46,266 nucleotides of DNA, taken from NCBI GenBank assembly GCA_037447655.1, contig JBBHKE010000165.1:343233-389498 (forward strand), given 5' to 3'. Position 1 is the stretch's first letter, and every line of letters starts with the position of its first letter. A program made the translations under genes and the position numbers. The DNA comes from Zygnema cylindricum. Lineage: Eukaryota > Streptophyta > Zygnematophyceae > Zygnematales > Zygnemataceae. The notes under the pieces were generated by a model that was not told the origin of the DNA, did no database searches, and worked only from the letters and a program-made list of their open reading frames with translations. This document shows positions 20,488 through 32,278 of this stretch, piece by piece.

Positions 20488-20569
20488 TTAGATTAACTTT
20501 TTTTCTGCTTGGGTGGCAGTGATCCAAGTTTAAAGAGTACTAGCCAGAAGCTATCTAAAGGCTTCCTGA

Positions 20570-21775
20570 ATGATACTCGTGCAGGAGAACACTATTGAGA
20601 CCCCCAGAGGAGGTAAGAGCGGTTAAGCTCTAGTTGCTAGAACGGACCGGTGGAGGAAGGATCCGAAGAAGCAGTACAACGGATTCAAAGGGGAAAAAGA
20701 CCAATCGGGAGAACCTACGGCTCCAAAGGGTCTTTGTCATTTATGCAAAAGGCGAGGACACTTCGTAGCTGATTGCACCAAGCTATCAGAGCGGAAGCTT
20801 CATGACAACCATGGAGGGGGTTCTTCCAGACGGAAGAAGAAGGCACTTGTGGTCATACGAGTAAAAGGAGAGACTGAGGAGGACCAGTCCTCTGAGGAGG
20901 ACGAGTCCACTGAGGAGGAGGATGTGGAGCTTCTTCTCGACGATAAACAGGAGGAGAAGGAGATCCCTCAGAAACATAAGTGTGCTCTTGGAGCCATTCG
21001 AGAACCTCCACAGGAAGGATGGATCATCGATTCAATCGCATCCATTCATATGTGTCGTGAAATGCACCTCTTCACTAAGTTAAGAAAGATCCCTACGATA
21101 GAAAGAGAGTATGGGGATGGGAGAGTAGTTACCACAGATCTAGTGGGATCGGTAGATCTGAAAGTCTTATTGGAGGGTAAGACTTCTATACTCACCTTCT
21201 CAGATGTGCTCTACATTCCTCAGCTGAGTAAAACTCTTGTGTCTAAATCTGTATTAGATGACAAGGATTTTGATACCTTCAGTAGAAAGGGAGTCTTTAC
21301 AACTAAGTACGGAGATAAAGTCTACTTCACAGCAGATAAGGGTAGCCAAGGAATGTTTAGGCTTAACCTGCGTAATGAAAAGAAAAGTACTTACTATGGT
21401 GGTGTCCTGAGCTTGATGATTTGGCATAAGTGGTTGTTGCATGTGCATTTTGATAGGCTGAGGGAAATGAAGAAGCTAGGTGTGGTAGAATGCGTTCTGT
21501 TTGGGGATAATGAAATGATGGATGATTGTAGTGGTTGTTCCTAAGGTAAGGCTTATAGACTTCCCTTTCCCAAAACTGCCACATATAGAGGTGAGAAAGT
21601 ACTAGATCTAGTCCACACAGATATCTGGGGACCAACAAGAGTACCTTTGATTGGGGGGAAGAAGTATATGCTGACAATTACTGATGGTTGGTCCAGATAT
21701 TCTAAAGTCTATTTCCTGAAAACAAAGTCTGAAACACCAAAGTACTTCAAAGAATATTAAGCTTGGAGTGACAAG
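20570..21775 (+). pseudogene. H late gag, protease and integrase N-terminus
   Basis: Opens in Gag at MILVQENTIETPRGG. The zinc knuckle CHLCKRRGHFVADC is at 20735-20776. A long open frame from 20849 carries an acidic linker, then the protease region, where the catalytic motif reads IIDSIASIHMC: DSG has become DSI, so the enzyme would be dead. The integrase zinc motif (IWHKWLLHVH, DDCSGC) is complete but TAA at 21541 interrupts the frame. The IN core begins (TITDGWSRYSKVYF), with another TAA near 21758, and is cut after AWSDK by N. Confidence 0.9.
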
Positions 21776-23116
21776 TGTTGTTCTTTGGTCTTAAATTGAC
21801 CGCAGAAGCGACCCAAACTATCATGCAAGAAGCTAAGCAAAAATAGGTCGACGAACAATCATATGAAATGCATCCTCCATATGCGTACACAGACGCAACA
21901 AACAACATTTAGGGTTTCATGGAATAATCAACATAAATAAACCCTATGACATCATCTAAGGTTTGATGGAATAATCGACATAAACAAACCCTAGGACAAA
22001 TGCATTAACAATGCAAAACATATATAAAATAACATAAATAAATAATAAAAACAAATGCATCACACATAAACAAGAGTATAATCAAAGTATAATCAAATAA
22101 TCATTATATCATTCAAAGTGCATGACCTAATCGACAACCCTAAAATACTACATCTTCGGTCCCCACTTTACTAACTAGCATTGATGATTAATTCCTAACA
22201 AAGCTCATTCCTATATATACACTTGTGAGCTGTCAACGAATCACTAAGTGTCAAAATAACCAACATAAATTACGTAACTGTCACTAAATCAAACTAATCG
22301 TAAGCGTACACCTGAGAGTCAAGCAATCGTAAGCGTACACTTGTCTACAAGTACGACATCGTACACACACAAAATAAATTGTCGAAAACCCTAATTGATC
22401 ACTTAAACATAAACATGATAATAAACTCTAATTTATTAATACATATATGACAAGAAAATGTTTCTTCAAATATTTACACCGACGCATCCACAAATCCGCG
22501 TCATAAGTGACAACTTGCTTAGTCACTTGTCGATAAGTCCACGTAGTGAACCGACATCGCATATGTACGGTCCACCTAATAATACGTCATTAAAGATAAT
22601 GAGATCCCTTGAAAATATCGGCAGACGCCGTTGCCCTCCACGTGTACCATGACCAATTTGCCGAAATTAATTCGTACGATCCAAACCCTGTCCGTACCGA
22701 AATCACGTACTTCGTCATAAATGCGCCTTGTCGCATTTAAGGTACACGTATTTTGTCGTAAATCTCACGTGCCAAATTAAAAGTACACCTGTCAAATACG
22801 ACGCTCCGTACCGGCGGCGTCACATTTAATAAATGCGGTCTGTCGCATTATGTTTCGTATGGCCGGCGTATTTTTCAAATCCTTCGAATATTTCAAATCG
22901 AATCGCGAAGTGATCCGCCGTCCATTTCTATTTCGCATTCCATAATTTTTCGTACGCTTCTTCGCGTCACTCAATTTGTACTTTACGTCACTTTAAATTC
23001 ATTTTGCTTCTACCCCAAACCTGAAAATCCATTCGTACCACCACATTACTTTCAGTATTTACGTACGCACGCAAACATGCGCACGCACGTACGAAACTGA
23101 ATCTTCAAAAACAACA
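21776..23116 (-). repeat. N 3' LTR
   Basis: The element's 3' LTR, being next to the polypurine tract. Both LTR copies contain the same small open frames, which are incidental. Several GTAC motifs occur near 22570-22810. Confidence 0.95.
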
Positions 23117-23988
23117 CTCCCCCGAAGATTTAGTTTCGTAAATCCATAATGCCACGTCATCAGCTGTCTCCTCCATCTGAATCCGCCAAATGCCTCCGCC
23201 AGAATTTTCCCACTTCTTCCACCATTGCTTCCGCTGCCTCAAATACCATCCAGATTTCATAATACATAATATATATATTTTTATTTTTCAATTACAACAA
23301 TTTTTCTCTTTTCTCAACAATATCTTAATCCGAATCTACTTCTCACAATTCTATCACAAATCAACTAAATAATTAAAGCCAAAAAATCACACTAACAAAA
23401 TATCCCCACTTAAATAACTTCTACCTTAACTAAAACAAATATAGATTTCAATATTTTCTCTTCATTTAATAATTAAATCTAAAAATTTCCCATTAAAAAT
23501 ACATAAATTAAAATCTATTTTCCCAAAAACAATTCTAATAATGTCACATTTCCCAAAAATTTCCAACAACTCAAAATCTACATTACAAATCCAATTTTCA
23601 ACAATCATCGATCCACAAAATTTGGATCTCTCCACCACATGTCACAACTCCACCTTCCGGATCTCTCTCCCCCAAACGTCGAATCTCCACCTTCCATATC
23701 TCTCCATCAAACGAATATGTATTTTCCAAAAATAAAATATCATTTCTCATAATTAACCATTTTCATTGAAGGTAGACATTTCGGCACTGTCACTAAGTTA
23801 ACCTTTGGGGCGATGCAAGATTAAACTCGGCACATACTAACACTATGATAAGGCCGATCTCATGGGTACACAGACACCATTACTGCAATACAATCAGCAA
23901 GGACAATATTAACCCGCTACAATGCGTGTGACAAAAACCTACATCGATTTAACCTAACATATGATAGATGGGGTGTGGGCCCATAACC
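23117..23988 (-). other. N internal region, non-coding, with PPT and primer site
   Basis: Plus-strand CTCCCCCGAAG (23117-23127) is the polypurine tract on the minus strand. GTGGGCCCATAACC (23975-23988) is a 14-base exact copy of initiator tRNA-Met anticodon-arm sequence, so its complement is the primer site. Between them is AT-rich DNA without a credible frame or a recognisable gag or pol remnant. Confidence 0.9.
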
Positions 23989-25329
23989 TGTTGTTCTTTG
24001 GTCTTAAATAGACCGCAGAAGCGACCCAAACTATCATGCAAGAAGCTAAGCAAAAATAGGTCGACGAACAATCATATGAAATGCATCCTCTATATGCGTA
24101 CACAGACGCAACAAACAACATTTAGGGTTTCATGGAATAATCAACATAAATAAACCCTATGACATCATCTAAGGTTTGATGGAATAATCGACATAAACAA
24201 ACCCTAGGACAAATGCATTAACAATGCAAAACATATATAAAATAACATAAATAAATAATAAAAACAAATGCATCACACATAAACAAGAGTATAATCAAAG
24301 TATAATCAAATAATCATTATATCATTCAAAGTGCATGACCTAATCGACAACCCTAAAATACTACATCTTCGGTCCCCACTTTACTAACCAGCATTGATGA
24401 TTAATTCCTAACAAAGCTCATTCCTATATATACACTTGTGAGCTGTCAACGAATCACTAAGTGTCAAAATAACCAACATAAATTACGTAACTGTCACTAA
24501 ATCAAACTAATCGTAAGCGTACACCTGAGAGTCAAGCAATCGTAAGCGTACACTTGTCTACAAGTACGACATCGTACACACACAAAATAAATTGTCGAAA
24601 ACCCTAATTGATCACTTAAACATAAACATGATAATCAACTCTAATTTATTAATACATATACGACAAGAAAATGTTTCTTCAAATATTTACACCGACGCAT
24701 CCACAAATCCGCGTCATAAGTGACAACTTGCTTAGTCACTTGTCGATAAGTCCACGTAGTGAACCGACATCGCATATGTACGGTCCACCTAATAATACGT
24801 CATTAAAGATAATGAGATCCCTTGAAAATATCGGCAGACGCCGTTGCCCTCCACGTGTACCATGACCAATTTGCCGAAATTAATTCGTACGATCCAAATC
24901 CTGTCCGTACCGAAATCACGTACTTCGTCATAAATGCGCCTTGTCGCATTTAAGGTACACGTATTTTGTCGTAAATCTCACGTGCCAAATTAAAAGTACA
25001 CCTGTCAAATACGACGCTCCGTACCGGCGGCGTCACATTTAATAAATGCGGTCTGTCGCATTATGTTTCGTATGGCCGGCGTATTTTTCAAATCCTTCGA
25101 ATATTTCAAATCGAATCGCGAAGTGATCCGCCGTCCATTTCTATTTCGCATTCCATAATTTTTCGTACGCTTCTTCGCGTCACTCAATTTGTACTTTACG
25201 TCACTTTAAATTCATTTTGCTTCTACCCCAAACCTGAAAATCCATTCGTACCACCACATTACTTTCAGTATTTACGTACGCACGCAAACATGCGCACGCA
25301 CGTACGAAACTGAATCTTCAAAAACAACA
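23989..25329 (-). repeat. N 5' LTR
   Basis: Same length as the other copy. Differences noted include TAAATAGACC for TAAATTGACC, ACTAACCAGC for ACTAACTAGC, and ATAATCAACTC for ATAATAAACTC. Ends ACAACA, followed by ACAAG and the resumed H integrase. Confidence 0.95.
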
Positions 25330-26940
25330 ACAAGTTGCACGGAACCCCCATTAAGAGAATAAGAAGTGATAATGGGGGAGAGTACACCTCTAACCAGTTT
25401 GAAGAATACTTGAGAGATGAGGGAGTTCAACATCAGAAAACTGTACCGAATAATCCAGAACAAAATGGGGTAGCTGAGAGGTTCAACCAGACTTTCGGAG
25501 ATATTGTGTGTAGTATGTTGGAAGATAAAAAAATAGGAAGAAGATTTTGGGCAGAAGCCATGAACTATGCTAACTACATTACGAATAAAGTCCTCACTAC
25601 AAATGTCAAAGAATGACACCTTATGAGAGATGGGTTGGAAGGAAACCGGATATTTCTCACTTGAAAGTATTCGGTAGTCAAGTTTACAGTCTTGACACAG
25701 ATAAGAAAAACTGGAAACTAGATGCTAAAGGAAAACCAGGATATTTTGTGGGATACGATGAGGATGTCAAGGGATATAGATTCTATGACTTAGCTAAATA
25801 AGATATCATTCTCGTAAAACAACTAGTTGTGATGGATGAAGGGAAGTTATTTGATCCTTTTAAGTACACCAAAAAAAATTAGAATCAATTTTGAGTCCGA
25901 GAGTGAGGATGACTTAGATCTTCCCAGAAAGGACACAAGTGAAAACGTGATTGCAGATTCAAGGGAGATCTAAGATGGGGGAGATATACTGGAATCTCCT
26001 TATATTTCTACACACTCTGAGGAGAGAGAGGAAGAGGAGCCAAAACCAGTTTTCATGGATAGGGGAGCTGATGAAACAGTGCAGAGGAATCCAAAACTTC
26101 CCTCCATTCCAACTACATACTTCCAAGGAGGACGGAGGAGCAACAAAAGAATACAAGATAAACAGGTTGCTCACAAGGTAACAAAGCTATCTCACCCAGA
26201 TGAGCCTCAGTCATACTCGGAGCCAATGATAAGTCCGGATAAAGACCGATGGTTCAAAGCCATAAATGATGAGATGGCTTCCATCATGGAAGCGAATTAT
26301 TGGGAGCTAGTGGACTGTCCTCCATACAAAAAACCTATCGAGTGCAAATGGGTATTTTAACTAAAGCTGAACCCAGATAATACCATTGAGAGATAAAAGG
26401 CTTGGTTGGTAGCAAAGGGGTTCACCCAAAAAGAAGGGATAGATTGTGAGGAAACTTTTGCTCTTGTGGTTCGGTTCCCATCCGTAAGGATTCTCATTCG
26501 TCTAGTAGCAGCGAAAGACATGGAAATTCATTCGATGGATATCAAGACTGCCTTCCTCAACGGTGAACTAGAGGAAGAAATCTTCATGCGACAGCCAGAG
26601 GGTTTTGTAGAGGAAGGAGAGGAGAGCAAAGTCTACAGGCTCATAAAGTCTTTATATCGACTAAAGCAGGCTCCCAAACAATAGTACAAGAAACTAGATG
26701 AGTTTCTCACCGGTCTGGGATATATTCGGATCAATTTTGACCATTCTATTTATATGTTTGAGGATGAGAATGGTGTGATTTTTATTGCAATTTATGTGGA
26801 TGATTTTCTGGTGTTAAGTAAGTCTATGGAAAAGATTAATAAGCTAAAGAAAGATCTAAGGAGCAGATTTCACATGAAGGATTTAGAGGAGGCTAAATAT
26901 ATTTTGGGAATTCAAATGGAAAGAGATAGGGGGAATAGGA
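25330..26940 (+). pseudogene. H integrase core to RT, second segment
   Basis: Resumes with LHGTPIKRIRSDNGGEYTS exactly in register with AWSDK before N. IN residues PEQNGVAERFNQT follow. A frameshift near 25613 leads into YERWVGRKPDISHLKVFGSQ. After an acidic linker RT begins near 26330 (ECKWVF), with TAA at 26358; then MVAKGFTQKEGIDCEETFA, KTAFLNGELEEEIFMRQPE and YVDDFLVLSKS near 26795. TAG occurs near 26682. It is cut after GIQMERDRGNR by D. Confidence 0.9.
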
Positions 26941-27066
26941 TGAAATTCTGTGGTCTCCATTGACCCACAGAATGAGCAGCCTATGTAAAGCCTCTAGGAT
27001 AATATTTGCCCCTTCTACTTTCCCGCTGAATAAGCGCCACCCAGGCACACAAATATTCTGACCACT

Positions 27067-27099
27067 CTCACCCTTGTGAGGAGAAGACTCCCCTGAGTC
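27067..27099 (-). other. Tandem tetraloop hairpins in D LTR
   Basis: On the minus strand: GACTC-AGGG-GAGTC, then CTCAC-AAGG-GTGAG. Order, tetraloop size and loop composition agree with S, H, E and G; the second stem is one pair shorter. Confidence 0.68.
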
Positions 27100-27276
27100 A
27101 AACGCAAAAAGAATCACTGAATTTGCTCACCCGAGCAGTAAGTTATGGCTGGTCAAAGATGACCTTTATAGTTACAAGCTCTCTTAGAGAGAGAGGTACC
27201 TAAATATTACTAAGTCTCGGTCTGCCTACTCACGACTACCTACTATTAAACCCTAGTCCAATAGGAACACTATAAA

Positions 27277-27324
27277 GTACAAGAAGGTACAATGGGTGAT
27301 GTACTTATTGTACAACTATTGTAC
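27277..27324 (-). promoter_or_regulatory. GTAC array of D
   Basis: On the minus strand GTAC units start-to-start 11, 9, 14 and 10 bases apart (27321, 27310, 27301, 27287, 27277). The 5' LTR repeats this at 32595-32642. The spacing equals that of G and S. Confidence 0.64.
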
Positions 27325-27613
27325 GACAAGGTCTACAAGGTGACACCTGTCATATCGGAAGCCATGGTTCCTCCTCCCATCTTCTCCGGTATCAAATAAT
27401 GTGGCGCCACGTGGCACCGCGTGACGCTATATCCGTATGCCGCCGAAAAGCTCACTTCGGGTGGCGGCTATAATGCCGGCCGTCCGATCAAAACATATTT
27501 TACACGGTTCAGATTCGCGTACATGCAGAAATTGCTCATTTTGGTTAGTCTGCTGTTAATTAGCTGTTTCGTTAATGTTTATATATTTATACAACCCGTC
27601 ACGTGTATCGTTT

Positions 27614-27687
27614 CGTAACGCCTTAATGGTTAAGGCGTTAGGCTACAAAGAATCTAGAGGTCACAGGTTCAAATCTAGTACTAGGCA
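27614..27687 (+). other. tRNA-like block in D LTR, antisense to the element
   Basis: CGTAACGCCTTAATGGTTAA through CTAGGCA, with a D-arm-like TTAATGGTTAAGGCG and a B-box-like GGTTCAAATCT. An identical block is in the 5' LTR at 32932-33005. The T stem is not fully paired and the acceptor does not close, so it is probably tRNA-derived and not a tRNA gene. Confidence 0.55.
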
Positions 27688-27845
27688 TTATTTTAGCTAA
27701 AATACCCTTAACTGCAAAAACTGCCACTTTCTAAATATGGCGGCAGCCATGGCGCGCCTTTGATCCTCACTCTCTTTCTTTTAAAACAAAACTAAAATAG
27801 GGAAGTGAACTATTAATTACCTCTTTTCAACACTCCCCTTAATTC

Positions 27846-29615
27846 CTAGTCACTTTTCAATTTTAATCCACAGTTTTCTCTGCAATAAATGAACTTAGGG
27901 GAAGGCACTGCTTTTGTCATCATGTCTGCAATCATTTCTCTATCAATTTTATGAACCAGTTTAATCATTTTATTTTCTACCTTCTCTCTGACAAAGCTTA
28001 GTCTAATATCCATATGCTTAGCTTTGAAGTGATGTTTTGGATTAGCTGCAATCGAGATAGCAGCTTGATTATCACAAAAAACATTTTGAGTTCCAGACTT
28101 CATGAACCCAAGTTCTTCAAGAAGAGATTTAACCCACATTAATTCTTTGGTGGCAGCACAGGAAGCCATGTATTCAGCCTCCATAGTGGACTGAGCAACT
28201 ACTTTTTGTTGCTTGCTACTCCAACAACATGCACCGGATCCAATTTGCAACACATATCCAGTCGTACACCTCCTTAAAGGCACATCTCCATAACTAGCAT
28301 CACTCCAAGTGGTGATGTCAGTGTGCTCCCCTCCCAAATGCAACCATAATTCACTTGTCCCCACCAGATACCTCATCACTCTTTTGGTAGCCTCCCAATC
28401 TCTCTTTCTTGGTTCATTTAGATTTCTACTAAGGACACCTACAGCTGCAGCTATATCCGGACGGGTACAGTTCATAAAATAAATGAAACTGCCTACAATC
28501 TGCCGATAAGGGATATTTTCCATAAATTTTCTTTCTATCTCGTCCATCTCATCATTAATGATGAATATTCCTCCCTCTTCACTCCCCTCACCCACTTTCC
28601 TCAAATCCATGGGAGTAGTCCATCCGTTTGCTTTCTCCATTTGAAATTTTTCTAGCATATTACCGATTGCTTCTTTTTCAGTGAGTCTTATAATTCTATT
28701 CCCTTTATCTCTCTCCATCTGAATTCCCAAAATGTATTTTGCTTCGCCAAGATCTTTCATATCAAAACTGCTTCTAAGATCACGTTTTAGTTTGTTAATT
28801 TTATCTAAGGACTTGCTTAAGACCAACAAATCATCCACATAAATAGCAATAAATATCACTCCATTCTCATCTTCAAATAAATATATAGAGTGATCTGAAC
28901 TAATTCTGATATACCCCAAACCGGTCAGAAATTCGTCGAGCTTTATATTCCACTGTCGCGGGGCTTGCTTAAGCCCATAGAGTGATTTTATCAGTTTGCA
29001 AACTTTGTTTTCTTCCCCACTTTCCACGAATCCTTCCGGTTGCCTCATGTAAATTTCTTCCAACTCTCCGTGCAAAAAGGCAGTTTTAATATCCATCTGG
29101 TGGATTTCCATATCTTCCGCTGCGACTATACTTAAAAGGATTCTAACAGAAGGAAATCTGACTACAGGTGCAAAGGTTTCTTCGTAGTCTATCCCCTCTT
29201 TCTGTGTATAACCTTTTGCAACTAACCTAGCTTTGTACCTCTCAATGGTATTATCCGGGTTTAATTTAAGTTTAAACACCCACTTACATCCGATCGGTTT
29301 TCGGTCCGGTGGACAATCTACCAACTCCCATGTATTGGCTTCCATGATAGAGGCCATTTCTTCATTTATAGCTGTGATCCACCGGCTACTTTCTGGAGTG
29401 TTTATGGCCTCTAAGTATGTTTGAGCTTCATCTTGGTGAGACATCTTTGTGAGTTGGTTATTTACTTGTCTTTCTTTAATTCGTTTACTACTTCTTCTCC
29501 CCCCTTCAAAATCGGACGCCGGTATGGAAGGCATCCTTGGGTTTCGTTTAGGGAGATTTTCAGCTCCCCTGTCTTCCCATTCCGGTGTCTCATCAAGTTC
29601 CTCATCGGTTTCCAA
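27846..29615 (-). CDS. D reverse transcriptase-RNase H, open frame
   Basis: 589 codons without interruption, the longest open frame in the window. It begins inside the acidic linker after integrase (ATG at 29615 is internal, not a true start) and ends at the pol stop. [40 protein letters not shown] and the catalytic YVDDLLVLS. RNase [31 protein letters not shown] and the C-terminal KHMDIRL with the usual copia tail. Catalytic residues look intact. One codon is missing in GELEEIYM relative to A and E (GELEEEIFM). With gag and IN broken upstream it is not expected to be translated as part of a functional polyprotein. Confidence 0.92.
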   Translation of the reverse strand: METDEELDETPEWEDRGAENLPKRNPRMPSIPASDFEGGRRSSKRIKERQVNNQLTKMSHQDEAQTYLEAINTPESSRWITAINEEMASIMEANTWELVDCPPDRKPIGCKWVFKLKLNPDNTIERYKARLVAKGYTQKEGIDYEETFAPVVRFPSVRILLSIVAAEDMEIHQMDIKTAFLHGELEEIYMRQPEGFVESGEENKVCKLIKSLYGLKQAPRQWNIKLDEFLTGLGYIRISSDHSIYLFEDENGVIFIAIYVDDLLVLSKSLDKINKLKRDLRSSFDMKDLGEAKYILGIQMERDKGNRIIRLTEKEAIGNMLEKFQMEKANGWTTPMDLRKVGEGSEEGGIFIINDEMDEIERKFMENIPYRQIVGSFIYFMNCTRPDIAAAVGVLSRNLNEPRKRDWEATKRVMRYLVGTSELWLHLGGEHTDITTWSDASYGDVPLRRCTTGYVLQIGSGACCWSSKQQKVVAQSTMEAEYMASCAATKELMWVKSLLEELGFMKSGTQNVFCDNQAAISIAANPKHHFKAKHMDIRLSFVREKVENKMIKLVHKIDREMIADMMTKAVPSPKFIYCRENCGLKLKSD

Positions 29616-31297
29616 TTCGTATTGTGGCGTTGCCTCGGATGTTGTCCTTTCCTCTTTCTCCTTTGGTAGATCTGCAGATTTTTCTTTTTCTCCATATTCC
29701 TTCTCTTCATTTTCAAAGTCAAAGTTAGAAAACTAATCCGTTTCAAATCTGATTTTGACTTCCATATTATATTAGAATGGATCAATGGACTTCTCTTCAT
29801 TCATCACCACTATGTGTTTTACCAAAATTATATCTCTCTTTTTCAAGTCATACACTCGGTATCCTTTTGTGCTCTCATCATATCCTACAAGATATCCTGG
29901 CTTCCCTCTCCCCTCTAACTTACATTTAGTCTTATAGGAATCCAAACTGTAGACTTGACTTCCGAACACTCTCAAACTAGACAAATCATGCTTTCTTCCT
30001 GTCCACCTCTCATACGAAGTTTCCTCCTTATTTGCTGAAGTTAGGACTCTATTTTTGATGAAATTAGCATAGTTCATAGACTCCGTCCAAAACTACAACC
30101 CTATCCTCTTATTAGTTAACATACTTCTGGACATATCTCCTAAAGTTCTATTCACTCTTTCTGCTACTCCATTTTGTTCCGGATTATAGGGAACAGTTTC
30201 CTCATGATGAATTCCTTCTTCTTTAAGATATTCTTCAAATTCCCTTGAGGTGTATTCTTTCCCATTATCACTTCTTATCTCTTTTATTCAGGTTTCATGT
30301 AGCTTTTCACTCCATACTTTATACTCTTTGAAACATCTTAATACCTCTGACTTATGTCTAAGAAAGTATACCTTCGTGTATCTAGACCAATCATCTGTGA
30401 TAGTTAACATCCATCTTTTCCCCCCATGTGAGGCATACCTAGCAGGTCCCCAAACATCAGTGTGAACTAGATCTAATACTTTCTCTCTCCTAAATGTGGT
30501 TGCCTTTGGAAATGGAAGTCTATGAATCTTCCCTTGGGCACATCCACTACAATCATCAAAGGTCTCATCATCTTCAAAAGTAATACCCTCCACTATTCCA
30601 TTTTTCTTCATTTTCTTTAATCTATCTAGATGCACATGCCCCAACCTTTTATGCCAAAGCATCATCTCACTTGCACACGAGTAGAGAACACTCTTTTCAT
30701 TGCAAAGTACAATTCTGAACATTCCTTGACTGCCCTTCTCAGCTATGAAATAAACCTCATTATCAAAGCTTGCTGTAAAGATTCCTTTCCTAGTTCCTCT
30801 TTCAAACTCCTTTTCATCTAGGACAGCTGTTGAGACTAGGTTCTTCCTAAGCTGTGGAATGTAAGAACGTCTGAGAGTGTTACAATTTGGGCCTTTCCAT
30901 CAACTAGAACCTTCAAGTCAACAGTTCCAACAAGACTTGTGGTTTCTACTCTACCATCTCCGTACTCTATCTCAACTGTTGGGATCTTTCTCAGTTTAGT
31001 GAACCACCGCTTATCTTTGCACATATGCATTGAAGCCCCTGAGTCTATGATCCACCCATCCTCGGGTGGATCCCTCTTACCTCCGAAAGCACACTTTTGT
31101 CTCCGTGGAATGTCGACATGCTTTTCAGTGTTTTTCGGATTAAAGAGAAGCTCCTCAAGCTCCTCTTCACGCTCAGTTTTTTCTTCCACTTCCTCATCAA
31201 GAACTTCAGTCAGGAAAGCCTTTTTCATTCCTCCGTCCTTTGAGGTTCCTTGACCATCTTTCAGTCGAAGATCTGCAAGTCTGACACAATCTGCCAT
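29616..31297 (-). pseudogene. D protease and integrase remnant
   Basis: Protease WIIDSGASMHMC near 31050-31015 keeps DSG. A one-base deletion near 30865 (GACGTTCTTACATTCC) shifts frame. Integrase keeps LWHKRLGHVHLDRL and DDCSGCAQGK (complete HHCC), then the core (TITDDWSRYTKVYF, IRSDNGKEYTS, PEQNGVAERVN). Stops: TGA at 30285-30287, a TAG before FWTESMNY (near 30100), TAA near 29769 and TAG near 29733. Confidence 0.9.
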
Positions 31298-32278
31298 ATA
31301 GTGTCCCGGTTTCTTGCAAAAGTGACATAATTCTCCTCGAGAAGTTCCTCTCCCCTGTCTATCAAATCTGCCACCTCATTGTCCTCTTCCACCAAAGTTT
31401 CGATAAGGATCTTTCCCTCTCTCCTCATCACGCTTCCGCCAATCAACTCCTGCAGACAATGCTTGAACACTTGGACTCCCTCTCCTAAGCTCTATGGTGC
31501 TTTCTTTCACTAAAATCATTCCCATTGTGTCATCCCTATTCCAATTGCTATCTCCTATGTCCTGCAATCGGTTAATGATATTCTCATACTCTTCAGGTAG
31601 TTTCATCATTAATGTGTTCACTCTTTGTCTCTCAGACCATGAGTTACCTGCACTCTCTAACTCTCCAAACAATGCTCCTAAATCATTGCAATAATTATCC
31701 ATACTTCCTCCCTTATAAGTATAAGCTGCAATCTTATTTTCTGCCAACTGTTGCTGCTGCAATGATCCACTCTTATATTTGTTAACTAGTAATATCCAAA
31801 TCTGAGATGAAGATTTGACATGCATAAGAGGAATGGCAATGCCCTTTGCTACACTTTTAAGAATTAAGAGCTTAGCAACCTTGTCTTTGTAGTTCCACTT
31901 TTCAGACTCTGATCTTTCGGTCTGAACCCTTGTCGTTGTTGCTGGTGGTGCTGCTGCCGGTATCGCCTTCGGCAATGGTGTTACTTGAGTTGCAACTCCT
32001 TCCTTTTCTCCTTCCATGACAATCTCTTCTCCTTCCTCATCTTCATCCTCGGTGATGGTGATAGTTGTTCTACCAACTGTAGAGGCGGAGGTGCTAGAAA
32101 AACGTGTCCCTCCAAACCCAGGTGGAGGTGGGCATCGAATTTGTCCAGACACTATGCCCCATAAATGCTTCTCAAATAGTTCTCCCTCCATCATCATTTC
32201 CCAATAAAGAAAGTCTGATCCATCAAATATGGGCACCCTAGAGGGTGGGCCCATAACCTGAAATTCTGTGGTCTCCAT
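31298..32278 (-). pseudogene. D gag, one stop from open
   Basis: Starts at ATG 32278, twenty bases inside the 5' LTR: METTEFQVMGPPSRVPIFDG. Residues QVMGPP are encoded across the LTR end and primer site. It continues for 300 codons to TGA at 31376-31378; the same frame continues on the other side with an arginine-rich stretch and the zinc knuckle CHFCKKPGHYMADC (near 31330-31290). A CGA-to-TGA change would explain the stop. The length is normal for copia Gag. Confidence 0.92.
32244..32258 (-). other. D primer-binding site
   Basis: Plus strand GGTGGGCCCATAACC is identical to the anticodon arm of plant initiator tRNA-Met as I recall it; the minus strand is therefore complementary to it over 15 bases. 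It is the best match in the window. Confidence 0.85.

Larger units (their letters stand above)
19605..20569 (+). repeat. H 5' LTR, 3' end deleted
   Basis: Begins TGTTGAAATCACTG, matching the M LTR (opposite strand). Contains an antisense tRNA-like block (19825-19900), a GTAC array (20227-20301), TATAAA at 20380, and both leader hairpins (20453-20487). The LTR end and primer site are missing: AAGGCTTCCTGA runs straight into late gag at 20570. Confidence 0.88.
21776..25329 (-). mobile_element. N: young non-autonomous LTR element
   Basis: Two 1341-base LTRs enclose only 872 bases. Ends are TGTTG...CAACA and the target duplication ACAAG is exact (21771-21775, 25330-25334). On the minus strand it has a half-tRNA primer site and a polypurine tract. 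No gag or pol is present. By eye the LTRs differ at about six positions, so it inserted recently. LTR end and primer context (GAACAACA then GGTTATGGGCCC) resemble C, whose lineage may have supplied its proteins. Confidence 0.95.
26941..27832 (-). repeat. D 3' LTR
   Basis: Plus-strand ends TGAAATTCTG and TTTTCAACA. Holds hairpins at 27067-27080 (CTCAC/GTGAG) and 27086-27099 (GACTC/GAGTC), TTTATA at 27165 (TATAAA on the minus strand), the GTAC array 27277-27324 and a tRNA-like block at 27614-27687. Confidence 0.95.

Noticed and set aside
22458-22652. Open frame found identically at 22458 and 24671
   Set aside because: It repeats only because the two copies are the LTRs of N. Nothing else marks it as coding.
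21776-25329. CRISPR, satellite or tandem duplication explanation for the 1341-base direct repeats
   Set aside because: Ends TGTTG/CAACA, primer site, polypurine tract and a 5-base target duplication show an LTR element.
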